A stretch of 64,000 bases of DNA from assembly GCF_000243695.2 (NCBI RefSeq), contig NZ_AHMN02000005.1:161501-225500 (forward strand). The letters are read 5' to 3'. The DNA comes from Leptospira kirschneri serovar Cynopteri str. 3522 CT. GTDB lineage: Bacteria; Spirochaetota; Leptospiria; Leptospirales; Leptospiraceae. The translations under genes were made by a program, and so were the position numbers. Below the pieces are notes generated by a model. The model made no database searches, was not told where the DNA came from, and saw only the letters and a list, made by a program, of their open reading frames with translations. Shown here one piece after another: positions 1-16,513 of the stretch. Within the stretch, counting starts at the first letter, position 1. Every line of letters begins with the position of its first letter.

Positions 1-1481
1 CGTTTTGGACTGCGGATGAGCGTTATCAATTGAAGGATACAAATTGGTACGGCTATATATCAAGAAATTCTAAAGATAGATACAACCATACATTAGATTC
101 TTCCATGAAAGATTGGATTCAAACAATAGCCACTCCTGGAAACATCAGCGTTCAAACTTCTATCGCTTGGGATTTGCAAACTACCGAGGGAAATGAACGT
201 TATTTTATTCGCTGGGGAGGTTCGGATAAAAATACCACACCTCTCTACTACAATCCTGAAAGTGGACATCTCGCTCAGTATGACCCGGTGAGTGGTTCTC
301 TCTATTGTATGTCCTCTCAGGTAGACAACTATCAATGGAATTGGGTGACTTGGGCATCGTGTAATGACGCAGCGATCAGTAAAGAGAATCCGACTTTTTG
401 GAACGTCTCTTTTCAAACCGAAGAAGGAGGAATCATCACGGATTATAAGGGAAATGCACTGAGAGTAACCAGATATGGAAGCAATTGGGGAGTTGCCTAT
501 GTAGCTAAACCTGATTTTGTCAAAAAGGATACTAAGAATAGCCCCACTTCTTTGTTTGTAGTCGATAAAAGTTTACTGGATTGGACACATTATACGTCAT
601 CTAATCTTGGAAAGACAGATCAGTATTGTCCAGCTGGTAATCACGAAAGTATTCTACATAAAAGAGTCAAAAGAACCTTACCACCTGACTTTCAATTAAC
701 TGAGGCTTGGATTCGAAGACTTTATGAAATAGCCAGGACAGATTCGAATTCGCGTATGTCACGTGGGGTATGTGGTGTTTGTATGCTTCAAGCCCTTCAA
801 ATGATAGCAGAACTACAGGAGTATCATTCTCAAGGACCTCTTCAGAGTGGAGGTTACTTCTTCAATACAGCTCCGAATACGAATCCTTTTATCTCGTTTG
901 GACAACGTCATCCGGACTTGGACAGATTGCTGGTAGATATTTATAGAGTGTTTGAGCGCTTCTTTGACACAAACTATACGTTAGGCTACTTATCCGCTAT
1001 GAATCTCTTACCTCAATACGAATGGGGACGTACTCGTGAATTTACTACTATGTCTGAAATAAGATCTCACATAAGAGCACTCATCGCTTCTCCGCCCGGA
1101 AATATTTGGCTATTGTTAATGACGATGGTTCATTCAGATGGAACTCGGGGAGGACATGCCGTTCCAATTCTTAGAACCTCTCAAGGATTAGTTGTAATTG
1201 CAACAACCATGGCGACCGCAACATTTGAAGAATACAGAGCAGCGTTAAGACCCACTACAAATCTGGAACAGATAATTAGAAATCTGAGAGGACCTAATAG
1301 TGTTCTAACAGGACTTTCAACTTTACAATTAGGAAGATTTTACCGTAATCCTTTGGACTCCATGATCTCTAACAGAAATTGTACTGGAGAAGGAAGTGAT
1401 AGAAGAGGCACAGGAGAATATCCAACTAGCGCATTGGTAAATCAGTGCTCAAGTAAAAGTGGTAGGTGCTCACTGCAATAA
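1..1481 (+). CDS. PF07598 (DUF1561) virulence-modifying family protein, 5' end outside window
   Basis: The reading frame is already open at base 3, so the gene starts before the window; the TTG at 30 is internal. The visible 493 residues align throughout with the complete 630-residue proteins at 24247 and 26520, so roughly 135 residues including the signal peptide are missing. What remains is the second part of the ricin-B-like lectin region and the C-terminal domain with the motif CGVC, the motif GHAVP and a Cys-containing tail (NRNCTGEG...VNQC). PF07598 proteins are known as secreted toxin-like proteins expanded in pathogenic Leptospira. This copy is clearly more diverged than the other two are from each other. 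Family assignment is secure; biochemical activity is not shown by the sequence. Confidence 0.93.
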   Translation, partial: FWTADERYQLKDTNWYGYISRNSKDRYNHTLDSSMKDWIQTIATPGNISVQTSIAWDLQTTEGNERYFIRWGGSDKNTTPLYYNPESGHLAQYDPVSGSLYCMSSQVDNYQWNWVTWASCNDAAISKENPTFWNVSFQTEEGGIITDYKGNALRVTRYGSNWGVAYVAKPDFVKKDTKNSPTSLFVVDKSLLDWTHYTSSNLGKTDQYCPAGNHESILHKRVKRTLPPDFQLTEAWIRRLYEIARTDSNSRMSRGVCGVCMLQALQMIAELQEYHSQGPLQSGGYFFNTAPNTNPFISFGQRHPDLDRLLVDIYRVFERFFDTNYTLGYLSAMNLLPQYEWGRTREFTTMSEIRSHIRALIASPPGNIWLLLMTMVHSDGTRGGHAVPILRTSQGLVVIATTMATATFEEYRAALRPTTNLEQIIRNLRGPNSVLTGLSTLQLGRFYRNPLDSMISNRNCTGEGSDRRGTGEYPTSALVNQCSSKSGRCSLQ

Positions 1482-1532
1482 TTCAATGACTTAAGAAAAA
1501 AATGAAAATTACTCTGATTTCTTAACGGAAGA

Positions 1533-1570
1533 GGTGTTGACGTAGAATCGATTTTACCTGCGTCAACACC
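1533..1570. terminator. perfect 10-bp hairpin, possible terminator
   Basis: GGTGTTGACG at 1533-1542 pairs perfectly with CGTCAACACC at 1561-1570 across an 18-base loop. It lies 50 bases after the PF07598 stop. There is no clear T run afterwards, so intrinsic termination is uncertain. Confidence 0.4.
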
Positions 1571-1689
1571 ACAAGGGACCTTTATAAAATCGAAAGATAA
1601 GGATTTTAGGAATTAAATTTCTACACAAAATCGTTGTTTGGCGATCATCATACAATAAAACCGACAACGCCAAAATTTGTTTTCCTAAT

Positions 1690-1795
1690 CAGATTATATA
1701 ATAAATACCCAATATTTTACGCCGAAACAGTGTTTTATAATGAAAATTAAAAACGCTCAATTTTATAGAAATCCGTATATGCAGGATCAGTAAAA
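1690..1795. repeat. R3 element, degenerate
   Basis: This stretch matches other R3 copies over both ends and the centre (CAATATTTTACGCCGAAACAG, then CTCAATTTTATAGAAATC) with many substitutions. It is about 105 bp and non-coding. Confidence 0.5.
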
Positions 1796-1799
1796 AATT

Positions 1800-2770
1800 T
1801 TATTTTTTAAAAGAAAGATCTAACATTCTTTGAACGGACATTCTTCCTTTTTCGATCACTTCCAGATCAAGATGAATTTCATATTGATCGTATAACAAAG
1901 AATCTCTAATTTTTTCGAGAGTGATTTTTTTCATATGAGGGCAAACCTGACAAGTGGAAACAAAATGCCTGTCCGGAAATTCGGAACGAAGATTGTCTCC
2001 CATAGAACATTCGGTAATTAGAAAAATATTCTTCGCTTCGGACTTACGGATAAAATCGCTCATCTGAGAAGTAGAACCGGAATAGTCCGAACGATCCACC
2101 ACTTCGGTTTTACATTCCGGATGAGAGATCACCGTAACTCCAGGAAATTGTCTTCTTGTAAGTTCAATGTCTTCTGCAGAATACATTTCATGAACCATAC
2201 AACTTCCCGGATGGGTGATGATTTTCTTCTGAGTCAGATTTTGAACGTTGGCAGCCAAATAACGATCCGGTAAAAAAATCACGGTATCACTTTCCAGAGA
2301 TTCTACCACCTGTAAAGCGTTAGCCGATGTACAACAAATATCTGTCTCCGCCTTTACGTCCGCAGTACAATTGACATAAGTTACGACGGGAACACCCGGA
2401 TATTTTTGTTTTAGATCGATCACGTCTTGTCTAGTGATACTTTCCGCAAGAGAACAACCAGCCTTCAGATCCGCAATGAGAACTTTTTTTTGAGGAGACA
2501 TCAACTTAGCCGTCTCCGCCATAAAATGAACCCCGTTAAAAAGAATCACGTCCGCATCCGTATCCGCGGCCACTTTACTCAGATAAAGAGAATCGCCGGT
2601 AATATCCGAAACACCGTGAAACACATCCGGAGTCATATAATTATGGCCAAGAAGAATCGCGTTCTTTTCTTTTTTTAATTTTTGAATTTCTTGGATCAGC
2701 GGAAGTTTCTCTTCCACTTCGTGTTCCATATAAGTGTTTTTAAGAGCTTTTGTAACTTCTTCGAGAGTTT

Positions 2771-2774
<4 letters not shown>
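1800..2774 (-). CDS. nadA: quinolinate synthase NadA
   Basis: NadA condenses iminoaspartate with dihydroxyacetone phosphate to quinolinate in de novo NAD synthesis; it is a cytoplasmic [4Fe-4S] enzyme. The protein has 324 residues from the ATG at 2774. The three expected cluster cysteines are at about 107 (KAGCSLA), 192 (PGSCMVHE) and 278 (CQVCPHM), with the usual spacing of about 85 residues. GHNYM near 43 and the HPECKTEV segment are also typical. An upstream in-frame TTG at 2786 exists, but the ATG at 2774 overlaps the TGA of the upstream lipoprotein gene in an ATGA arrangement, which favours coupling and this start. No nadB or nadC is adjacent. Confidence 0.95.
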
Positions 2775-3283
<509 letters not shown>

Positions 3284-3415
3284 CTGAATTCAGTATCTTG
3301 TATGAGAAGTGTCTCTTCAATCAAAAAAAGAAAGAACAAAAGATCCATTTTTCAAATCCTAATTTTTCGATTCTAAAATCATTGACATGATTCTTTTTGA
3401 TTTTTAAATCATCCC

Positions 3416-3449
<34 letters not shown>

Positions 3450-3453
3450 TTTC

Positions 3454-4521
<1,068 letters not shown>

Positions 4522-4547
4522 TCGAGTTCCTTTGAAATTACAAAATT

Positions 4548-4882
<335 letters not shown>

Positions 4883-4896
4883 ACACGGTACACAAT

Positions 4897-4996
4897 AGAG
4901 TTGTTGAAAAATTAATTCTTGATCTGTTTGTATTGGATTGAATGGACAATTGAAGCAATTTTACGAATTTTCACTATGGAATTTTTCAACAACTCT
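4897..4996. mobile_element. R1 element (MITE-like)
   Basis: Its inverted ends AGAGTTGTTGAAAAATT and its complement bound a 100-bp non-coding element. AAT precedes (4894-4896) and AAT follows (4997-4999), consistent with a 3-bp target duplication. Confidence 0.75.
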
Positions 4997-5604
4997 AATA
5001 TTCTCACAACTTACAAATAGATTTAGTTTTCTAAAATATTTAAATATTATAAACATCTAATTTTTATAGATTTCTTAAAGAAGTTTTTCAAAGAAAACCG
5101 CTTATAACAAACGCTCGTAAATAAATTGGATTTGAGTTAAACAATAGATTGGAATCGACCTATATTGTGCTTAAATCCGGGAAGACCTACGTTTTTCAAT
5201 TCGTAGAAAGTGATGTCAGTTTAGTTTCCGCTTTTTGTAGAAAGTAACAGAGTAATTTTATAGTAAAACCCAGATTTGTGGTAGTTCCCACAGATTTAGT
5301 CACATTACAAATTTTTAAACACTTAACTTTTGTAAGAGTTCCTACATCTTTGAAACAAGAACATAAAAACCTACAACGTATTTTTTGATTTTACCGTTTC
5401 TGCTATAAAAACGCAGAAAAATTCAAAACAAAAAACGAACCGTGGATTTTTGGAAAATGTGGGAACTCTCACAGATCGTGGATTTACCAGTTGGACTTTG
5501 AAAATTGTGGGAACTACTTAAAATACAAAAAAGAATCATCGTTCAATCCGATTTTTGCACAAAACTACTGTTTTACGGCCATCATCAAAATTTAAATCCC
5601 ATTT

Positions 5605-5880
5605 TAACGTGAGTTCTGGCTGAGAAAGACTTTTCTAAAAGCATGAATTCCTACAATTTCAAAATTTGTTTGTAAAATTGTAGTTTGCGTGAGTTCCCAC
5701 ATCATTTTACAGACAAACCTAAGCTTTACAGTAGCTCCCACACTTGAATACGAAAGGTTCAATTGTTATAAACTTTTATTTTTTAAATTGTGGTAGTTCC
5801 CACATTTAAGGAATCGATCTATGAGGTTCAGATTTCAACTTTTTTCGGAATCATAGGTTTTTTACACCGAACGCACGTTA
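5605..5880. repeat. R2b element
   Basis: It starts TAACGTGAGTTCTGGCTGAG and ends GAACGCACGTTA in inverted orientation. The interior carries the phrase TTTTCTAAAAGCATGAATTC and several GTAGTTCCCACA-type motifs. No flanking duplication is evident. Confidence 0.55.
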
Positions 5881-5973
5881 AGTTAGCCTTTCATACTTCC
5901 GAGTGACGAACCACAATCGCTTTATAAGTAAAACAGAATTTTCTAATGTTTTTCCGAAAATAAAATGTAACGT

Positions 5974-7176
5974 TTAAGGTCCAGAACTGTTTCTTCTTAG
6001 ATAGGCAGGAATATCGTAGTCCTCCACTTTAGGAGAAGAACTATTCGAAGAACGCAATCTTAAAGATCCCGAATTTCGGTTTTGTTCCGTATTTTCATCT
6101 TGAAAAAAATCTTTCTTTTCAAGAGAGGAATTCTCCATTCCAACAGCTTTTCTCTGAAACCCATAACTCTCTTGCGTTCCTTTCTGAACCGAATCCTGAT
6201 TCTGAAGTAATTTACCTCGTTTATGGAAACCGGTCGCGATCACAGTCACTCTAATTTTATTAGAAAGACTTTCGTCTTCATGAAGACCTACGATGATATT
6301 TGCATTCGGGTCAACTTGAGAAGTGATAATTCCAGAAACTTCGTTCCAATCCGAAATCGTAAGATCCTTTCCACCAGAAACGTTGATCAATAAAGAGGAA
6401 GCTCCGGCAATTGAAGTAGAGTCTAACAACGAATTGTTGATTGCATATTCCACTGCTTCTTTCACCTTACCGTCCCCGCTTCCTTCTCCTACTCCCATAA
6501 CTGCGTCTCCGGTATCACGCATAATCGTTTTCACGTCCGCAAAATCCACGTTGATTAGTCCCGGATTATTAATGATGTCGCTGATTCCTCGAACTGCATT
6601 GAGAAGAATATCGTCTATCACTTGAAAGGCGAGATCAATCGGAGTACTTTTATCCACAACCCTAAAGATAGAATCATTATTGATTAGAATCAATGTGTCC
6701 ACGTGAGAACGAAGTTGTTCGATTCCTTTACGTGCAAATTCCATTCTCCTTCTACCTTCAAAAGAAAAAGGAAGAGTAACCACCCCTACAACGAGACACT
6801 TCATTTCTTTAGCGATCTTTGCAATTACAGGCGCGGCTCCGGTTCCAGTCCCACCCCCCATTCCGGCAGTTATAAAAACCATATCCGATCCGCGAACAAT
6901 GGATTGAATTCTTTCCTTATCTTCTTCCGCAGCTCTTAACCCAAGCTCCGGATCTCCACCGGCTCCCATACCTCGGGTGACTTTTGTTCCTAAGATGATT
7001 TTATTTTCTACGGGAGAACGAAGTAAAACTTGTTCGTCTGTGTTGAGAATCGCGAACTCAACTCCTTTCAAACTAGAATTGGACATTCTAGTCACCGCAT
7101 TCATTCCGCCGCCACCAACTCCAAACACCTTGATCACTGCAGGGCTCGTTTTAGTTTCTTCTTCAAATCGGATCAT
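5974..7176 (-). CDS. ftsZ: cell division protein FtsZ
   Basis: FtsZ is the tubulin-like GTPase that forms the cytokinetic ring. The 400-residue product has the nucleotide-binding GGGGMNAV near residue 21, the tubulin signature GGGTGTG at 107-113, and NNDSIFR at about 166. The C-terminal tail (from about 320) is a low-complexity Ser/Asn/Gln-rich linker ending in [10 protein letters not shown], the conserved peptide that binds FtsA and other partners. The gene is last in ftsQ-ftsA-ftsZ, 18 bp after ftsA. The downstream side is a long repeat region without an obvious terminator. Confidence 0.98.
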   Translation of the reverse strand: MIRFEEETKTSPAVIKVFGVGGGGMNAVTRMSNSSLKGVEFAILNTDEQVLLRSPVENKIILGTKVTRGMGAGGDPELGLRAAEEDKERIQSIVRGSDMVFITAGMGGGTGTGAAPVIAKIAKEMKCLVVGVVTLPFSFEGRRRMEFARKGIEQLRSHVDTLILINNDSIFRVVDKSTPIDLAFQVIDDILLNAVRGISDIINNPGLINVDFADVKTIMRDTGDAVMGVGEGSGDGKVKEAVEYAINNSLLDSTSIAGASSLLINVSGGKDLTISDWNEVSGIITSQVDPNANIIVGLHEDESLSNKIRVTVIATGFHKRGKLLQNQDSVQKGTQESYGFQRKAVGMENSSLEKKDFFQDENTEQNRNSGSLRLRSSNSSSPKVEDYDIPAYLRRNSSGP

Positions 7177-7194
7177 GTTATTTTTCCTTACGGG

Positions 7195-8424
7195 TCAAAG
7201 ATTGTCTTCGATCCATCTTCTAATTTTTTTAGACCATCCTTCCGAACGATCCACGGATTTTTGATCCATGTCCGTCATCCTGTCTGCGTATTTAATCATA
7301 CCAATGGTCGTGGAGAATTCTGGAGAAGATGCTTTTTCCGCAAGCCCAGTGATTCCGCCTGGTCTAGCCCTGGATGACGTTAGACGAAATACATCTTCGG
7401 CAAGAGTATCGATTCCTTCGAGAAGGCTTCCTCCTCCTGTCAGAATCACACCTCCTGCAAGGAATCCTTTTTTACCTGACTTTTCCAGTTCCTTATCCAC
7501 CATCTCGAAAATTTCCCTCATTCTAGGTTCAATGATAGAAACAAGTTCTTCTCGAAGAACTTGTCTTGCGGGTCTGCCACTGATCGGAGGAATTTCGATC
7601 GTTTCGGTCGGATCAATTTCAGAAAGAATCGTATGTCCATATCTTTTTTTCAAAAGTTCTGCGGTTTCTAAAGTGGTCTTAAGTCCGATAGATATATCGC
7701 TCGTAACACTAATTCCTCCGAAAGGAATTACGGAAGAATAAGAAATTCCTCCGTCTACATATACGATTAAGTCGCAACTTCCGGCGCCGATGTCTAACAC
7801 GGCGGTTCCTAAATCTTTTTCCCCCGAAGTCAAAACCGCTTCCGAGGAAGCAAGACTGGAAAGAATCATCACCTCACAACCCAGACCGGACGATTCAATA
7901 CATTTTTCTAAATTATGAATTGCTGTTATTCCGGCAGTTACGATGTGAACTTCCGCTTCCAGACGAACTCCGGTCATTCCAATCGGATCTCGAATGCTGG
8001 TTTGATCATCTACAGAAAATTCCTTGGAAAGCACGTGTAAGATTTGTTGATCCGCAGGAACTCGGATAGCCTGTGCGGCTTCGATCACTCTTACTACATC
8101 TGGTTCCGTTACGGTTCGATCACGATTTGTAATCGCCACAACTCCTTTAGAATTATCCGCCTTTACCGTTTTACCCGTGATATTAACCGCAACCACAGAA
8201 ACTTCTTGACCGGACATAAGTTCCGCTTCACTCACAGCTTCGATGATGGAACGTGTAGTAGATTCAATATTAATAATAGACCCATTTTTAATTCCGGAAG
8301 AAGGATAAGCACCGGTTCCAATAATTTCTACCTCGTATTCAGAGACTGGACGAGCTACGACCACTTTGGTCAACGAAGTCCCCAGATCTAAGGCGGCAAT
8401 AATTCTATCTCTTGGTTCCGACAT
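7195..8424 (-). CDS. ftsA: cell division protein FtsA
   Basis: FtsA is the actin-like ATPase that anchors FtsZ filaments to the inner membrane. The 409-residue protein has the actin-fold phosphate motifs [10 protein letters not shown] (about 13-22) and LDIGAGSCD (about 210), the adenosine motif [14 protein letters not shown] (about 320), and a C-terminal segment ([13 protein letters not shown]) that resembles the amphipathic membrane-targeting helix of the family. Its start follows the ftsQ stop by one base, so translational coupling is likely. Confidence 0.97.
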   Translation of the reverse strand: MSEPRDRIIAALDLGTSLTKVVVARPVSEYEVEIIGTGAYPSSGIKNGSIINIESTTRSIIEAVSEAELMSGQEVSVVAVNITGKTVKADNSKGVVAITNRDRTVTEPDVVRVIEAAQAIRVPADQQILHVLSKEFSVDDQTSIRDPIGMTGVRLEAEVHIVTAGITAIHNLEKCIESSGLGCEVMILSSLASSEAVLTSGEKDLGTAVLDIGAGSCDLIVYVDGGISYSSVIPFGGISVTSDISIGLKTTLETAELLKKRYGHTILSEIDPTETIEIPPISGRPARQVLREELVSIIEPRMREIFEMVDKELEKSGKKGFLAGGVILTGGGSLLEGIDTLAEDVFRLTSSRARPGGITGLAEKASSPEFSTTIGMIKYADRMTDMDQKSVDRSEGWSKKIRRWIEDNL

Positions 8425-8425
8425 A

Positions 8426-9175
<750 letters not shown>

Positions 9176-9562
9176 AATAAATTCTTAGAAGAATTTTCTT
9201 TTCTAGTTTTCTTATCGGTATTTAGGATGATTTATATATCTTGTTTTTCGATGTAGGAACTCATACGTTTTCAGTTTTAACTTGTTCAAAAATCTGAAGC
9301 TTTACCGTGATCGTAGGAACTCCTTTAAAGTGTTGAAAAATAAAAACCGATCAATGATCCTACAACAAGACAAGAAGGTTTATTTAGCGTAAGTTCGTTC
9401 AGCCATAATTGATTTTTCTGAAAAAAGTTGAAATCTAAACTTTGCAGATCAATTCCTAAAATGTGGGAACTACCGCAAATCACGATTTTACGAACAAAAA
9501 GAAGGTCGCGTCAAAATAACCGACTTATAAAATCCGATCTGAGCTAGAAGCCTAATCTTTTT
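9176..9562. other. intergenic region between divergent ftsQ and the MCE gene
   Basis: This presumably holds both promoters. It also contains fragments of R2b (GTAGGAACTCATACG near 9245; a segment from about 9398 resembling the R2b end) and one TGTGGGAACTACCGC motif near 9461. No gene is seen. Confidence 0.5.
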
Positions 9563-10363
<801 letters not shown>

Positions 10364-10421
10364 ATTTTAAAACTCTTCTTCTCCTCGACGAAAATCGTTC
10401 TTTCAAAGATATTTGTATTGT

Positions 10422-11021
10422 ATGGAATTCAGTTTTCCTTCGACAGGAAACCCTATCTTTGATTACGTTTTATTGCCTTGTTTTATTTTTTTATCTAGAG
10501 TTACAGACGTATCCATCGGAACGATCCGAGTCATACTTCTTACAAGAGAAAAAAAAGGAATCGCAGCCTCTCTAGGATTTTTAGAGGTCCTACTCTGGGT
10601 TGTCGTAATCACTCAGGTTATCAAAAATTTAAACAACGTATTTTGTTATCTCGCCTACGCAGGAGGTTTTGCAACTGGCACTTTTATCGGAATGATTTTA
10701 GAAGAAAAACTGGCGATCGGCTTTTCACTTCTAAGAATCATATCCCCTCAAAACGGAAACAAAATCGCAAACAAACTTTCCGAAGCAGGTTACGGGGTGA
10801 CTACGATAAACGGACACGGCAGCCGGGGCCCGGTCAAAATCGTTCTTACAGTTTTAAAAAGAAAAAAAATCGATCAGGCGATGAAGATCGTTCAGAACGT
10901 GGAACCGGACGTATTTTATTCGATAGAAAACGCCCGAAGAACCAATACGACCGCATTCGAAGATTCTCCAGGACTTCTCAGAAGAGGAATCCTGGAAAAA
11001 ATCCTAAAAATTAGAAAGTAA
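10422..11021 (+). CDS. UPF0316 (DUF2179/DUF5698) membrane protein
   Basis: The 199-residue protein has an N-terminal membrane region with about three hydrophobic helices (15-90), including the signature [20 protein letters not shown], and a C-terminal soluble DUF2179 domain from about 115 ([20 protein letters not shown]) ending in [10 protein letters not shown]. These are the hallmarks of the UPF0316 family, whose function is not established. The ATG at 10422 is preferred over an in-frame TTG at 10413. Confidence 0.88.
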   Translation: MEFSFPSTGNPIFDYVLLPCFIFLSRVTDVSIGTIRVILLTREKKGIAASLGFLEVLLWVVVITQVIKNLNNVFCYLAYAGGFATGTFIGMILEEKLAIGFSLLRIISPQNGNKIANKLSEAGYGVTTINGHGSRGPVKIVLTVLKRKKIDQAMKIVQNVEPDVFYSIENARRTNTTAFEDSPGLLRRGILEKILKIRK

Positions 11022-11038
11022 TATTTTCGTTTGGGTTT

Positions 11039-12428
<1,390 letters not shown>

Positions 12429-13262
12429 ATGAAAATCTTTTTAAAGAAAAAACGCGCAGAAGCTCCGGATACACTCGCACATCTTTATCTCAATCCGAAA
12501 AATTCTTCCTGGGCGAATCTCGGTTATTGGAAAAATTCTACCGACTACCCCACTGCCTGTAAAGAGTTAGCACTGCTCTTAGGTGAAAAAGCGGATCTAA
12601 AACCTGGACTTAAAACATTGGATCTAGGTTTTGGATGTGGGGATCAGTTCTTCGTTTGGAAGGAAGAATTCTCTCTCGACTTTTCCGATCTAGTAGGTGT
12701 CAACGGCTCTTTCGTCCAAACAGAATTTGCAAAAAATCTGATAGAATCTAAATCTGATGTTTCCCCTAAATTGATTTGTTCTCCCGTCGAAAAAGTGATC
12801 CTTTCCTTTCCACATCGATCTTTAGATCGAATTCTTTGTCTGGACAGCGCTTCTTTCTTTTCCAATCGAATCGAATTTTGTAAACAGGCCTTTCAAATTC
12901 TCAAACCTGGAGGCAGATTAGTTTCCGCCGAACTGATTTTGAAAAATTCGAAACTGGGAATGATAGATTCTTGGTTTAGAAAAATGATTTGTAGATCCGG
13001 TTCAATCCCTAAAAACAACCGAGTTACGCCGGATTCTCTTTCCCAACTTCTAAGATCTTCCGGCTTTTTGTTGGAAGATTTTGATTTTTTAGAAGAGTAC
13101 ATCTTTGAAGGTTTTTCAAATTTTCTTAAAATGAAATCGAAAGAACCTAACATTCCTAAAAACATCTCTCGTAAGTATTCCTACTTTGCCGAATTTTTAG
13201 GTGGAGAGAGAATGAAGAAATACTTTCAATTTGTTTTATATTCGGCGGTCAAACCGAGCTAA
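12429..13262 (+). CDS. class I SAM-dependent methyltransferase
   Basis: The 277-residue protein has the Rossmann-type motif I LDLGFGCGDQ (about 61-70), an acidic residue after the second strand replaced by VGVNGSFVQ, and the post-motif LKPGGRLVSAEL (about 159-170). The order resembles enzymes that methylate small lipophilic substrates (UbiE/MPBQ-like), but the substrate cannot be assigned. It converges on the FAD oxidoreductase gene and the two stop codons overlap. No Shine-Dalgarno sequence is clear before the ATG. Confidence 0.8.
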   Translation: MKIFLKKKRAEAPDTLAHLYLNPKNSSWANLGYWKNSTDYPTACKELALLLGEKADLKPGLKTLDLGFGCGDQFFVWKEEFSLDFSDLVGVNGSFVQTEFAKNLIESKSDVSPKLICSPVEKVILSFPHRSLDRILCLDSASFFSNRIEFCKQAFQILKPGGRLVSAELILKNSKLGMIDSWFRKMICRSGSIPKNNRVTPDSLSQLLRSSGFLLEDFDFLEEYIFEGFSNFLKMKSKEPNIPKNISRKYSYFAEFLGGERMKKYFQFVLYSAVKPS

Positions 13263-14515
13263 AAAGGCTCTGAATTTTCTACCCAACGTTTTACGTCTAA
13301 AGAAGTAGAGACCCCCGCTTCTAATAGAGGAATTCCATATCTTGCATAAGAGCCGCAAAACCAGATTTTTCTTCCAGGTTGTTCTTGAAGCGCTTTTAGT
13401 TTTTCTACCGTCTTTTGATTTTTCAAATCGATAATCGGTCTTTCAAATCGGGAACGGGAAATTAAAGTTCCTCGTTTAGGTTCTTCTAATGGATTCCAGG
13501 TTTGAAAAATTTCAGCCTTTCCGATTTCCGGAAGAACTTTATTCAAACGGATTGTAGCAGAAGGTTTGTCTGTTTCCGGTGAAAGTGTAAAACAAAGCGG
13601 GGCCCAGTGTCTTTTTTTATTTGGCATAAAAGAAGGATCGGTATGCATTAAAATTTCTGATTCCTCATAATGAAACGCTGAAAGAAGCTCTTTTTCCGAA
13701 GCCATCTCTTCTGGCAGCAACGAAATGGCCTGATTTGCCGGGGTCGCAATAATTACCCGATCAAATTCTTCTTTTCCGTCATCAAAAGAAACAAATACTT
13801 TTTTCCCGTTCTGTTCTATCTTTCTAGGATTGGTTTTTAATCTAAGCTCCTTTGCTCCGATGGAAAGTTTTTCTGTAATATCCTTGGTTCCATGACTTGC
13901 GGTTAAAAATCGCAGAAACTTCAATCCATTAGAATGATAACGAATCACCGCTTCCGCCGGATAATTTTTTGCGCTTTGGATCGTACACGTGTTTATGGTG
14001 GCGAACATTGGAATCAGATATTTATTTTCAAATTCTTTAGAATATCCGAATCTTTGTAAGAATCCGGAAATCGTAAGTTGTTCTCCATGCAGGGATTCCA
14101 ATTGTTTTGCAGATTCACTATAAAAACGAATTGTATCAGAAAAAATTTTTCTAGATTCCCCGTTTTTAAAACAAACCGGAGAAACAAAGGGATAAAAATT
14201 TCCTCCGATTCCGATCGTAGCAAATTGAAAATAGGTAGTTCCGTCCCTTTCACTCAAAGAAAAAGAATAATCTACCGGTCTGAATTCGATTCCGGCCTCG
14301 TTATACATTTCTATCAGACAAGGATAGTAATTTTGTTTGAACGCTCTAAAAGGTACGTCAAACCGAAAAACTCCGTCCTTTAATGATACGTCCGTTCCAT
14401 GCGCGTCCATTCCTGGAAGAGAATGACGTTCAATTAAAATTACGTCATGTTCCTTGCTTAGATACCAACACGCGCTCAATCCCGCGATTCCACTTCCTAA
14501 GATTGCTATTTTCAT
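13259..14515 (-). CDS. FAD-dependent oxidoreductase of the amine-oxidase superfamily
   Basis: The 418-residue protein starts with a dinucleotide-binding fold (AILGSGIAGLSACWYLS, residues 3-19, followed by LIERHSLPGMDAHGTD, the second FAD contact). It resembles the FAD-dependent proteins often found beside cyclopropane-fatty-acid-synthase-type genes; the neighbouring methyltransferase is convergent rather than co-directional. A second nucleotide-contact region is RVIIATPANQAI near 255. The substrate is unknown. Confidence 0.82.
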   Translation of the reverse strand: MKIAILGSGIAGLSACWYLSKEHDVILIERHSLPGMDAHGTDVSLKDGVFRFDVPFRAFKQNYYPCLIEMYNEAGIEFRPVDYSFSLSERDGTTYFQFATIGIGGNFYPFVSPVCFKNGESRKIFSDTIRFYSESAKQLESLHGEQLTISGFLQRFGYSKEFENKYLIPMFATINTCTIQSAKNYPAEAVIRYHSNGLKFLRFLTASHGTKDITEKLSIGAKELRLKTNPRKIEQNGKKVFVSFDDGKEEFDRVIIATPANQAISLLPEEMASEKELLSAFHYEESEILMHTDPSFMPNKKRHWAPLCFTLSPETDKPSATIRLNKVLPEIGKAEIFQTWNPLEEPKRGTLISRSRFERPIIDLKNQKTVEKLKALQEQPGRKIWFCGSYARYGIPLLEAGVSTSLDVKRWVENSEPF

Positions 14516-14917
14516 ATTTGATTCTTAAATTTAGATTTCTGAAAAGAAAACATAGGATTTTTTTCTTTTAAAACGAAAATCCCATGGATACGTTCGAAAG
14601 ATTTTTTTGACAATCAAATCGATCCTTAAATTGGATTTTAAACCTTCAGTTGGTGTATAAGTCTGATATTCCTTTTACTTGCGAAAAAATTTTTATCCTT
14701 TTGTATATATTTTTTTGAATGAGATGATTTGTCGGAACAAAGTAAGTTTTAATTCCACTTTAAGATCTAAATTTGCAGTAGTTCCCACATTTTTTTAGAA
14801 TCCTTTCTAAAATCTCGAAATGAATCCTCTTTGAATGTTTAACAAAACGTGGTAGTTCCCACAATTTACGTCACATTGCAAATAAAGGCTTTTCAGTTTT
14901 GAGACATTTTCTGAATT

Positions 14918-15272
<355 letters not shown>

Positions 15273-15492
15273 ATTGTAAATTTTAGTAGTTTTCTCAAAC
15301 CATCTACCGTTATCGATTTCATAATACGAGTTGATTGCAAAAATCCACTTTACTTCGATGTAAGAAAATTTTGGCAAATAAGCGCTCTAAATCTTAGTAG
15401 TAAGCTCACGAATCTCATAACGAAGACAACTCGCGACCACGCTCTTGATAAAGATTTGCGGCATCTATGATATAATTCTGAGTATTGACAAT

Positions 15493-15584
15493 AGAGTTAT
15501 TGAAAAATGAATTCTCCATTTGTTTCCGTTTTATGAAAATTTGCAGTTTTGTTAATATGAACCATAGAATTTTTTAACAATTCT
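15493..15584. mobile_element. R1 element (MITE-like)
   Basis: AGAGTTATTGAAAAATGAA is opposed by TTTTTTAACAATTCT. AAT flanks both sides (15490-15492, 15585-15587). Confidence 0.7.
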
Positions 15585-15669
15585 AATAAAGTATCATAGA
15601 TTTCAAAGCCTCAGCGCACTTTGAATGTTTTTTTATTATTCCTCACTTAAAAAAAAATTTCTATAAATT

Positions 15670-15761
15670 AGAGTTATTGAAAAATGAATTTTCCATCTGT
15701 TTTCGTTTTATGAAAATTTACAGTTTTGTTAATATGAACCATAAAATTTTTCAACAACTCT
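15670..15761. mobile_element. R1 element (MITE-like)
   Basis: The internal sequence is nearly identical to the copy at 15493, same orientation. The flanks are ATT and AAT, so the duplication is not perfect here. Confidence 0.65.
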
Positions 15762-15919
15762 AATGAATTTTTCATTTTTGTGAAAGCCTTTAAACGACGG
15801 CTTTATGTAAAAATTGAATCGGAAGATCCTTTTTGAATTCGATAAAAATTTCCCAAAAATCAATAATACAAGTTCTTTTTTAGTAACAAATCTTTCCAAA
15901 CTTCGAATTCTTTTAATAG

Positions 15920-16513
15920 ATGGTTTATTTTAGAATTTTAATTTTTATCTGTCTTATATTCTTTTTTCCTAATTTAACTGCGGCTCCTAAAATGGAAAAA
16001 GCCACGTTTGCAGGCGGTTGTTTTTGGTGTATGGAAGGACCTTTCGAATCTCTTCCCGGAGTTATCTCGGTCGTAGCCGGTTATTCCGGAGGAAAAGAAT
16101 TTTATCCTACTTATGAAGAAGTAAGTCGAGGCAAAACGGGTCATAGAGAAAGTGTTCAAATAGAATTCGATTCTTCTAAAATCCATTATGAAGAGTTATT
16201 AACAGTTTTTTGGAATCAAATCGATCCAACGGACAACGGCGGACAATTTGCAGATAGAGGGAATCAATATAGAACCGGCATTTTCTATCACAATCAAATT
16301 CAAAAAAAAACCGCCGAAAAATCCAAACAAAAAATTTCAAAATCAGGAAAGTTTTCCGGTTCAATCGTAGTCGAGATCATTCCTTTTACTTCTTTTTATC
16401 CTGCGGAAGAATACCACCAAAATTATTACAAAACCAATTCAGAACAATATAAGAAATATAGAAAGTACTCTGGAAGAGAGGATTATTTAGAAAGAATGTG
16501 TAGACAACGTTAA
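15920..16513 (+). CDS. msrA: peptide methionine-S-sulfoxide reductase MsrA, exported
   Basis: MsrA reduces methionine-S-sulfoxide in proteins. The 197-residue product has a hydrophobic N-terminal segment (about 4-21), so this copy is probably secreted or membrane-attached, followed by the catalytic motif GGCFWC with the nucleophile Cys34 and then GYSGG, GHRESVQIEFD and the C-terminal PAEEYHQNYY. A second, cytoplasmic-looking MsrA is encoded at 56959. It is convergent with the PAS-HTH regulator and the two share a strong bidirectional hairpin. Confidence 0.93.
   Translation: MVYFRILIFICLIFFFPNLTAAPKMEKATFAGGCFWCMEGPFESLPGVISVVAGYSGGKEFYPTYEEVSRGKTGHRESVQIEFDSSKIHYEELLTVFWNQIDPTDNGGQFADRGNQYRTGIFYHNQIQKKTAEKSKQKISKSGKFSGSIVVEIIPFTSFYPAEEYHQNYYKTNSEQYKKYRKYSGREDYLERMCRQR

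Larger units (their letters stand above)
1482..1799. other. intergenic region between convergent genes
   Basis: This region separates the PF07598 gene from the convergent nadA. It holds the 10-bp-stem hairpin at 1533-1570 and a degenerate R3 element at about 1690-1795. No gene is seen. Confidence 0.6.
4883..5973. other. 1.1-kb repeat-filled intergenic region
   Basis: No gene is seen. It contains an R1 element (4897-4996), at least six copies of the TGTGGGAACTACC motif or its relatives (for example 5277, 5457, 5499, 5686, 5730, 5790) and an R2b element (5605-5880). Confidence 0.7.

Noticed and set aside
7268..7741. 157-codon frame opposite ftsA
   Set aside because: It is the antisense shadow of a conserved gene; no independent start signal or domain.
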